From positions 6,061,001 through 6,125,000 of the forward strand of contig NC_083514.1 of NCBI RefSeq assembly GCF_032362555.1: a DNA stretch of 64,000 bases, given 5' to 3'. The notes beneath the pieces were generated by a model. It made no database searches and was not told where the DNA came from. It was given only the letters and a program-made list of their open reading frames with translations. The number at the start of each line of letters is the position of its first letter. Within the stretch, counting starts at the first letter, position 1. Below, in pieces: positions 55,385-64,000 of the stretch. Position numbers and translations under genes: made by a program. The DNA is from Amyelois transitella. Its lineage: Eukaryota; Arthropoda; Insecta; Lepidoptera; Pyralidae.

Positions 55385-58300
55385 ATGACACTAAAGAAAA
55401 TTGCGAAAATGTCAATGAAATCGCAAATATCTACCGAATTGAGTGGTATGTTTTATTTACATTTATTTTTATAATGAAACATAGAATTGAAGCAATATGT
55501 ACTAAGTATTTATTTATCAGTAATTATCAACAAAAGCGTTAATGTACAATTTAACTTACCGATGTACTTTTTTATTTACAGATAGTATAAGCAATGTTTT
55601 GGGTAAAAATGTTAAAATACTTTACAAATCTCTTATACGAATGGAATCTAGGGGTGATAAAGTGGACAACAAAGTATTGGTAAGTAAAATTGGATTAAAA
55701 AAATGCAGTTGAAATATTTTTGCATGTCACACAATATTTTTTTGGATTTTCCTATAAAAGTACTATTTTGATACTAGTATTTGTGGTAAGGAGTCAAGTA
55801 CCTTGTTTGTATGATTTGATTTCAGTTATAAAATCGTCATACTCTTTTCTTGTTAAGTTGTGTAACATTGTAACTTCAAACATTATATCATACAGTTGCT
55901 ACTAGTTTAACTGATTTAATTTCTAAGTTAGCATGGTATTTGTAACAAAACAACAATTGCTCACAATGAGAAACATATTTTTATCTGTGTTGATAATTTA
56001 AACTCATAACACCAATAGTATACATATATGTACAATGGTGTGAGTCATTTAGGTGTGTCTGCTTTGTGAATGCTATTACAGGAATAGTATGGGATGCATT
56101 ACCTTGTGAGATAATGCAAGTTATTTTCAGTTGCTTTATAGTTATTAACATGTATTTTTATTTTTAGATTTAAATAATAATGTTTTCCTCTGCAATGTCT
56201 CAAAGTGATCCCATTTGGGTTGCTATTACCTTATTGTTAAAGTATTAATATTATAGATTGAAACTCTAGGCCCATATCATCATTATGATCTATAATCATC
56301 ATTACCATATAAATACCTACCAAATTTTTGCAAAATCAGTTAATCTGTGTATTGTCAGCCGCCTTTGCTTTTTTATTACATAGGTACATACTTTTAATCA
56401 GGATTTTATCCCTATGAGACATATGAGGTAGACAGAGGAAATGGACTTGAATAAACTGTAAGGCTATATTCAGCTGTATGACTTGATGATGAGGTTGAGA
56501 TTAAAATAGTAACAGATTGTTAGCTTATTGCCTATAAGAATCCCAATATTATTAGCCGTTCCCTTTTTAGGGGTCCATACCTAAAAAGTAAAAACAGAAC
56601 CCTATTACTAACACAGCCTCCACTGTTTGTCTGTCTGTCACCAGGCTGTATTTCATAAACCATAATAGCTAGAAAGCTGAAATTTTCAAAAATTATGTAT
56701 TTCTATTGCTGCTATAGCAACAAATACAATAATGAAAAAAAATATATATTTACATTTTTGTCTTTTTTGCCAAATCCATTTACAGCCTGCAGCCTACTCT
56801 TCATTACAGAACATGTAACATAACAACAAAATTTATTTTGTACATTAACTGGCTAGCCTTAGTGCCTCTGATAACTTAACTCTGAAATATCATGCAATGG
56901 TCAGTCCTAAAAAGTATATAGCACACAGTAATATATACCAGTTTTCATCAAAATCTCCAGTGATAAGGAGGCCTGTGGTGCTTATACACTTAGTATGCAT
57001 GCACAAAAGTTTTAACATGAAATTGTGTTTTCACATAACAAGCTGCTATGCCCATAATGGAATAAAAGAGAAGGATAATTTTTTTTTATTAACACATAAC
57101 AGAAAACAACTTCGTAGCAAAAACAGTTCTGGATTGTATCCCACAGAATGTGTTTGCGCAAAAAACAAACAGGGAAAAAGTTACATGCATTTAATACATT
57201 ACATTTTCGGTGATTAAGATTTTATTTTAATGTTATTAATAAATTATTTTCAGGTTGTGACTGCCTATAGAATTTTTATCACCACCACAAAAGTTCCTAC
57301 AAGGGTAATATTTCTATACATTATTAGATTTTTTATTTATTGTACTTCAAATTCTCTATTTTAAACCAGTTTTTCCATTGCCAAAACCTTGAAAATTGTA
57401 TAAAAATTTTTTTTTTGTAAGTACTACTCACTCACCAAGTGCTACAAAACAGGATGATTGAATGGAGTAACAATAATAATGATTTTATCAGTCTTTGTGA
57501 CAAGTCGAAGTCACACAGATCGAGCTAGCCCTAAAGTTCTAGCCTTGTGTTATGGGAATTGAACGATATTAAACATTATAATAAATATACTAGAGATAAA
57601 ATTTAAAACTCGGTCCAACCAGAAAAAGTTTGATATTCCATCATGACCTGACTGGGGATCAAACCTGGGAGATATGGTTCTTGCAAGCACTATTCATATA
57701 TAATGTAAACACTAAGCACATAACAGTATGTCAAGTTAGTTTTATCACTTGGCTGGTTTCGTGATATAAGATTTGAGACAGCATCGGTTTAATGACCTGC
57801 TAAAAGCAAATGAATTTTCTTTTGTGTTTGTACATACATATATTTCTTTTCATTACCAATAAGCCTACAATTTCGCAAGGTACACAATTCGAAAGTTTGA
57901 TTTGTGTCCGCGAATGCCCCTAATTTACTGTGGCATCGGAACGTGAACGAATGGTTTTAGCAATCAATTGGAAAGTCTGACGACACAAATAAAGTGCTCC
58001 AAAAGCGTAAACCGAAGTGACATTTTGAATTACCATTAAATGGTATTGGATTGCATTTTTCGAAACAGGAAGCCACAGTGGAATTCTCTTTAATTTAATA
58101 TAGTAACGCTACCTTTAAGTATTAGCCATAACGGTTCTAGGCAGAGTATAGAATAGAACCATCGCATATCCACATGGATGTCGTAGATTTGTGTGGTTTG
58201 TCCTCTTTATAGAATCTGATTTGAAATTAGAAAGAGGCGTGACTTTATGTATAAATCCTTATTTTCAGATCGACAATGGATTTCACCTGATGGAAATAGA

Positions 58301-61300
58301 GGCACTGGAAAGCAAAAAGCCCAATCACTTATCAATAACGCTTGTCCACGAACATAAGCCGGTGTCCATTCTAATAGGTATGTACAATTAAATGCAGCCA
58401 TTGTTTCCTCTACGTTGACACCATTGACACAGAAACATTGATACCTATAAATTTTATATTCGTTCGCGAAAATAATTGACGATTTTAATGGTTTTTACTA
58501 TTGTATTTAAAATTAGTTACGATTCGAGTACTTATTGTTTTTTGAGTAACTATACTTACGTGTATTATAACTATTTGCCGCAATGGTCCAGTGATAAGTC
58601 CTGTCCATTGGTAGGTCTTAATTTCAAATTTCAGAGATGACAATATTTCGGTGATCCTCGGTTATTCTTAACCGTGATATGTCAAACAGTCACCTGCTAA
58701 AATGTTATACATATTTTTTCATAGCAAATGTTCTCTCCTAGAGTTGTGTAGAGTTTTGCAGGTATATATCTACTGTACCAATACAATGACAGATGTTTAA
58801 TTCCACTAGATAATAGGTACATTAGGTCCATCAAGATTAAAGTCACTTTGATTTCTTCCTATTGCCCGTAAATTAATTGAGCGACAAACCAGTTATTTCT
58901 GCTCTACTTTCGTAGTAGATTGTTTTATATGAATTAGATTACAATGAACAGTATCTCTCTACTTACAATCATTCAGTCATTTATTGTAATTTGTAGGCGA
59001 GGAAGGCTCATCCGAAGGCGTTATTAATGCAATGCACGCCATGATGGCGGCTTTTGACGATTTATTTCCCAATGTGGCCATGGAGGATATCATCTGCAAG
59101 GTCTGTATACCAATATGTACTATTTTATTTTACCCTTTTTAACCGCCTTTAAAAATGGTGGTTCACGGTTTGACCTGTATGTTTGCCCGCGATTATCTCG
59201 CGTTTCGCTGAACCGATTTTGATGCGAATTTCAGGAAAGTGTTTGTTAACGAAAGATATTTACAAAAAAGCGGTGTGTCACCGCACTGGACAAGTTATCC
59301 TCGTAAAATATTATTTTGAAAAACAGTTGATACCATAAGAACACATTTAACTTGGTTTTGTCCGCGACTTCGTACTTGTGGAATGCTGAAGTAATTTGAG
59401 CTGTCTCGCGTAGCCAATAATTAAAAGGATAAGACCACTCCATCTCTTTCCCATGGATGTCGCAAAAGGTGACTAAGGGATAGAGGCTTATACCTAAACT
59501 TGGGATTCTTCTTTTAGGCGATGGGCTACCAACCTATTACTAGTAGCTGCGAAACAGCTGAGCCCCTATCAGTCTTTCAAGACTGTTGGCTCTGTCTACC
59601 CTGCGATACTCGATATCCCGAGTGTATAGTGCCTTTATATATGTAAACCCCCTAATCTTTTTTTTTACGCCGGATGGCTGTTTGCTCATAGCAATAAAAG
59701 TAAAACTTTAATTGCAATTTACAACACTCACTTCGCACATTTCCCTTAATTCTCGGAACGAGGATAATAGACCGTAATATATTTAATTGACTGACGACTC
59801 AACTGCTTGTTTCAATTTGTTCAGGGAGACATCTGTTTATAAATCGTTATCACTAATCCAAATATCGCGACAATTATTTTGCCGGTTTCATATAATGGTT
59901 TTAAATATAAATTTAATTTTTCGTTGTGTTTACAAGTCAGCTGTAGGTACTGAAAACTCACAGCGAAAGAGAATATTCTTAAATATTTATCTATGATATA
60001 GTTTAAATAAACACTGTCTTAGGTATAAATAAAAATTTCATGAATTTTGAATGTTTGAGATAGTAGCCAGATATGTTTGAAGAAATTTCGTCTTGGGATA
60101 AATAAATTATGTCATCACTAATTTTTGTTTCCATACTCAAGTAGGTAGAGCCGAAAGTTAATCATTCTTGTAACCCGAGTTGTTGCGAGACTTCAGACTT
60201 AAGCAGAATTTGTAGTTTTTAAAATGTGTTAATATATTTTCAGGTGAATTTGCCTTTTCAACTGCAGCCTGTAAGCGGCACGAGGAAACATTCAACTTGT
60301 GGTGATTTTTCCAATCAATATGCAGCTATGTGTGATCTCTGCCAAACACCATTTAGGTATTTTTTTATATAAAAATTGCCTTATATCAACTATGTTTTAT
60401 TTTTTGAAATGGAATACTGTATGTCAATGTCTTTTCTATTTTCAGGGCTGAAGTAGCCTGGGATATAGATACAATATATTTGGCCCATGATATCCGAATG
60501 TTACATCTAAAAGATTTTGATCATTTGGAACAGAGGTAAGAAGTCTTTTTCTCAAATTGTAAAGGTATCATCGAAAAAGGGATCATTTTTTTCTTATTCA
60601 GAAAAAAAATTGTACAGTTTGACAAATTGAAGCCTGTTAGATAATTTCTTTTTACCTTATATCTGAGTATTGTACATACATACATACATAAAATCACGCC
60701 TCTTTCCCGGAGGGGTAGGCAGAGACTACCTCTTTCCACTTGCCACGATCTCTGCATACTTCTTTCGCTTCGTCCACATTCATAACTCTCTTCATACAAG
60801 CTCGGCGGTGAGTATTGTAATATATTGTATATTGTACTATGAAGTATAAATAAATTAATATGGGTCTGGTTCCCCTACAAGGTTGCAGAGGTCATATAGG
60901 GCGTTAGTACCTTTGCATCAAAACATGGTAACATAGGGGGCAGGTGGCCTGGACTCCGCTCTAGAAAACTAAGGTTACAACTAACATTGTGAAGATGAAG
61001 ACAGTTTCTCTTATGCTAAGGCATTGGTTTAGGAGAACGTTAACACACTTTTATATAATAGAATAAATTTATTTCCTCCACCAGAGACCTGATCCCGTTG
61101 ATAATAGCGCTTCAGCACAACACGTGGTTCAAGGGCGTTTGCGGGGACGGGGTGCGGGCGGGGGGCGAGGCGTGGGAAAGCGTGTGTCGCCTTCTGCGAT
61201 GTGCCTCACCCGCCCCGCAGAAACTAAGTTGGAGAGCTGCGGCACTTAGGCATGATCACGCTGCGAGACTGGGGCACGCGCTAGTGAGAGCCAGGCATCC

Positions 61301-64000
61301 GCCAGCTATGCACACTATTGATCTGTCGCAGAACCATATCGAGGATAAAGGTGAGTGTGCATCATGGTCATTTATGACCCAAGACGTGAAAATAGGTCAT
61401 GAAAGAAACAAGAAGAAGGGCTCTGTCGGCTTTCTTCAAGACCGCACCGTTTCCGAGAGCACGATATTATACTCGTAGCTGGTTCAGATTTGGCTTTTAT
61501 ACCCCTTGTTCGCTTTGACGACTTTCGTAAAAAACAATATAATATTTTTTTTGGAAGTATAAAATACAAGTAGGTAATGCAATGTTTTTAGCATACTAGA
61601 TAAAAATGCAGTGATATGTTTACAACCGACAAATTTGAAACCATAACAAACAATTACATCAGGATGAAATGCACACGTAATATTATGTATTTACAAACAT
61701 TCGTATGTTTATTTCAGGTGCTATTAGTGTTTTAACTGGTCTGGCGAACAATACGGACGGTTTGCAGTACATCGCGCTCTCTCAGTGCGGCGTCACCGGC
61801 AAGACTGTGACGCACCTGGCTTCTATGCTGAACGACAACATGAACCATCTACAAACTTTGTCGCATTTGGATCTGTCCCATAATAATTTGAAGGATGATG
61901 TGCATGTGAGTATTATTGTTTGATTTTCTCTTTTTCTAAGTTTAGGGAGATTACGCCTTATTTTGCCCTATTGACTTTGCAAGTAGCAGAAATACTGAGC
62001 TTTGTTTTCAAACAAACTTGAGGAATCTAGCTAGAATTATGTTGTTTTAATATTAATAAATAAATAAATATAAATAAATATATACGGGACAAATTACACT
62101 GATTGAGTTAGCCTCGAAGTAAGTTCGAAACTTGTGTTACGAGATACTAACTCAACGATACTATATTTTATAATAAATACTTATATAGATAAACATCCAA
62201 GACCCAGGACAATCAGAAAAAGTTCTTTTCTCATCATGCCCTGACCGGGATTCGAACCCGGGACCTCCGGTGTCACAGACAAGCGTACTACCGCTGAGCC
62301 ACAGAGGCCGCCAATAATCGATTAATAATCTAACAAGTGTATTCATTTTCACAATAAGATCTTTTTATAATAATCTTTCATTGTTACAGAACCTGTACAA
62401 TTTTCTCGCTCAACCCAACGTTTTAACGCATTTAAATTTGACTAACACTGAAACTACGTTAGAAAATGTGAGTATTGATTTAAATTAACATATTTTCGTG
62501 TTCTTTGTGTAAATAAATTGTGTAAAGTGTGTAGTATGTAGTTCTCTCTTTCAGCTATTTTCGAAAGTAAATGTATTGTATTAAATTTTTAACGCGTTGG
62601 CAACGGTATCCCTCTTTTTCGCATAATATTTTTATCCTAATTTAATTTAGCATAACTAGTTATATTATATATAGGCAATATTTTTTTGGTATGGTATTTA
62701 ATAATGGTGTTCTGTCATAATTTTTAATAAGCTTTAAGATAGGCTTTTCAATAAGCATAATTATAATTGTACAAAACCAAAAAAAGGGTCACATGCCCTT
62801 ACCCTTTATTCTGGATCTGTACATCAAAAACATTAATAATAATTTCTGAAATCGCCATAATTACTAAACTAAATGGGATAAAATGAAAAAAAAATCTGAA
62901 GAAGGAAAAACCAAATTGTAACAGTAGCTTTGTTAGATTACTTTTGACCACCGCAAAGCGGAGCGAAGGAAGCGAGCGGAATTTACAATGTAGGTTAGAG
63001 GTTATAAATACAGGGTTTTATGACTGCAGCCAATAAAAAAAATAAAGGTTTAACAATTCTAATTAGGTTAGTTTTATCTACGAGTAAATCTTGTGAGCAC
63101 ATAACATGGAGCGAACTGATCTTAAAACTGTACAAAAAATACTAGGATAGGTTTGATATTGATATGTTTAAATATATTTATGCTTTATATATAATTTTAT
63201 GCCGAAATAATTTTGCTTGGATACATAATGCTTCAAATAGTTATGCGTAAAACGTTATGCAATTTTATATTGTGCGTAACTATTATTATGATATACCTAT
63301 AAAAGTATGCCATGTTAAATTTTGACATAAAAGTGTATGCATAAAAATCGGGAACCGTTGGCAACACTGCCGTGTAGCCCTGATTCCCTTTCTTCTGCAA
63401 CGAGACCGGTTTCACGTCATTACGCTGAGAATTGTGAAGGAACTGGTCACCTCGTTTGATCGCGTTATCGCATTCTCTTGCATCGTTAAAGGTTTTTCTG
63501 TCCACCAAACGTCACTATGCGGTTTTCAGATGTGGGGAGCACTTCTCCGCGGGTGTGCGGCGCGTCTTTCGGTACTACGCGCTGGTCGCAACCCGTGGTC
63601 GGTGTCGCGGCGAGCCAAGGACCCGCCGCCCTCCTTCCGGCAGTTCTTCACCGCGTGCCTCGCGCTCACCGACCTCGACTTCTCCTACTGCAAGATGCCG
63701 CCCGACGCTCTCAAGTGAGTCTCAGAATCGGAACAATGTTTTCATGTTCGTGGTCGTGGTCGGTGTCGCGGCGAGCCAATGACATAAAGTTTGTAATAAG
63801 TAAAAGTTGATAAATTTGAATGAACTTTGTTAGATGATGTAAAACAATGATTTCGATAGGTATTTGTGGAAGAAGAATGGGAAGCCTTTGCCCAGCACAG
63901 GGACACAATAATCGGCTTAATATGTCTACCATTTATATTATACATGTCATATTTTTATTACATTTTAGGAGCTTACTCCTCGGGCTGGCGTGCAACGAAA
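55385..64000 (+). CDS. CARMIL: CARMIL (capping protein regulator and myosin 1 linker), 5' part
   Basis: CARMILs (LRRC16 in vertebrates) bind actin capping protein and membranes and control actin assembly at the leading edge. Exons 55385-55445 (ATG), 55582-55679, 57254-57304, 58269-58377, 58997-59100, 60244-60356, 60446-60535, 61085-61350, 61718-61905, 62390-62467, 63530-63714 and 63969 to beyond 64000, all in phase, about 458 codons so far. The N-terminal PH-like domain has GDKVDNKVLVVTAYRIFIT and IDNGFHLMEIEALE. Then comes AEVAWDIDTIYLAHDIRMLH with LKDFDHLEQRDLIPLIIALQ, then leucine-rich repeats (HTIDLSQNHIEDKG, LSHLDLSHNNLKDD, LTHLNLTNTETTLEN, ALTDLDFSYCKMP). The capping-protein-binding region and tail lie beyond the window. 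Large introns 2, 3 and 5 hold repeats and nothing else recognised. Confidence 0.95.
56555..56690 (+). repeat. Short dispersed repeat
   Basis: TACCTAAAAAGTAAAAACAG then AACCCTATTACTAA and TGTCTGTCTGTCACCAGGC. The start matches the stretch at about 28795-28830 (AAAAAGGTAAAAACGGGACC). In CARMIL intron 2. Confidence 0.6.
57480..57720 (-). repeat. Old copy of a tRNA-derived SINE
   Basis: Diverged relative of the element at 62040-62315: AAGTTCTAGCCTTGTGTTATG, CAGAAAAAGTTTGAT, TCATGACCTGACTGGGGATC and CAAACCTGGGA in the same order. In CARMIL intron 3. Confidence 0.6.
59435..59640 (+). repeat. Dispersed repeat, family A
   Basis: Good copy with GACTAAGGGATAGAGGCTTA, TTCTTCTTTTAGGCGATGGG and AAGACTGTTGGCTCTGTCTA. 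In CARMIL intron 5. Confidence 0.75.
60665..60815 (+). repeat. Dispersed repeat, family B
   Basis: CATA microsatellite followed by AAATCACGCCTCTTTCCCGG, GGTAGGCAGAGACTACC and CAAGCTCGGCGG. Nearly identical to 39405-39560 over most of its length. In CARMIL intron 7. Confidence 0.82.
62040..62315 (-). repeat. tRNA-derived SINE
   Basis: Read on the minus strand, 62312-62240 looks like a tRNA: A box TGGCTCAGCGGTAG, B box GGTTCGAATCCCG. The acceptor stem does not pair, and a non-tRNA body of about 190 bp with a (TAAA)n-like tail follows, so this is a SINE. In CARMIL intron 9. Confidence 0.85.

Noticed and set aside
62240-62312. tRNA gene on the minus strand
   Set aside because: A and B boxes are present, but the acceptor stem does not pair and a SINE body and tail follow directly.

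Overview
The window reads as nuclear DNA of an insect, most likely a moth or butterfly. It is AT-rich, its genes have many small exons with GT-AG introns, it carries tRNA-derived SINEs and short dispersed repeats of a type I associate with Lepidoptera, and all recognised proteins are animal orthologues. Gene models below were built by hand: exon translations were aligned to remembered family sequences and every splice junction was checked for reading phase.

Layout. (1) 95-18951, minus: 25 exons of IFT172, an intraflagellar transport protein, running off the left edge. Its introns hold a complete, apparently very young CsRn1-type Gypsy LTR retrotransposon (14153-18642), nested DNA transposons, a 160-bp tandem array made from an internal exon (5974-6838) and decayed partial copies of three other exons. 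(2) 19627-20500, plus: ribosomal protein L14. (3) About 20500-28010, plus: a spliced, apparently non-coding gene whose introns carry 11 snoRNAs, one per intron (nine box C/D, two box H/ACA). Its guides match U30, U31 and U27, so it looks like an insect counterpart of the U22/UHG (SNHG1) host gene. (4) 28066-29281, plus: a small unrecognised protein gene. (5) 29346-38233, minus: SPAG6, an armadillo-repeat axoneme protein, with an intronless RNA polymerase III RPC7-like gene nested inside on the other strand (31080-31736). (6) 38921-40461, plus: a two-exon orphan protein with a His/Ser-rich tail. (7) 41682-46962, minus: CCDC93 (Commander/CCC complex). (8) 47463-51452, plus: COQ9, with the complete glomulin gene inside its first intron on the same strand. 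(9) 51833-54769, minus: a SOCS6/7-like SH2 plus SOCS-box protein with a pogo-like element in an intron. (10) 55385-64000, plus: CARMIL, running off the right edge.

Themes. Several start regions lie head-to-head within about 0.5-0.7 kb (IFT172/RpL14, SPAG6/orphan, CCDC93/COQ9-GLMN, SOCS/CARMIL), so shared promoter regions are likely. Three nesting arrangements occur: snoRNAs in a host gene, RPC7 in SPAG6, and GLMN in COQ9. RpL14, the snoRNA host and RPC7 all serve ribosome or RNA production; IFT172 and SPAG6 are both ciliary; CCDC93, SOCS, GLMN and CARMIL serve trafficking, ubiquitin signalling and actin control.

The most striking signals are the mixed C/D plus H/ACA snoRNA host gene, the in-frame exon array in IFT172, the GLMN-within-COQ9 arrangement with a possibly shared first exon, and the LTR element with two identical LTRs.
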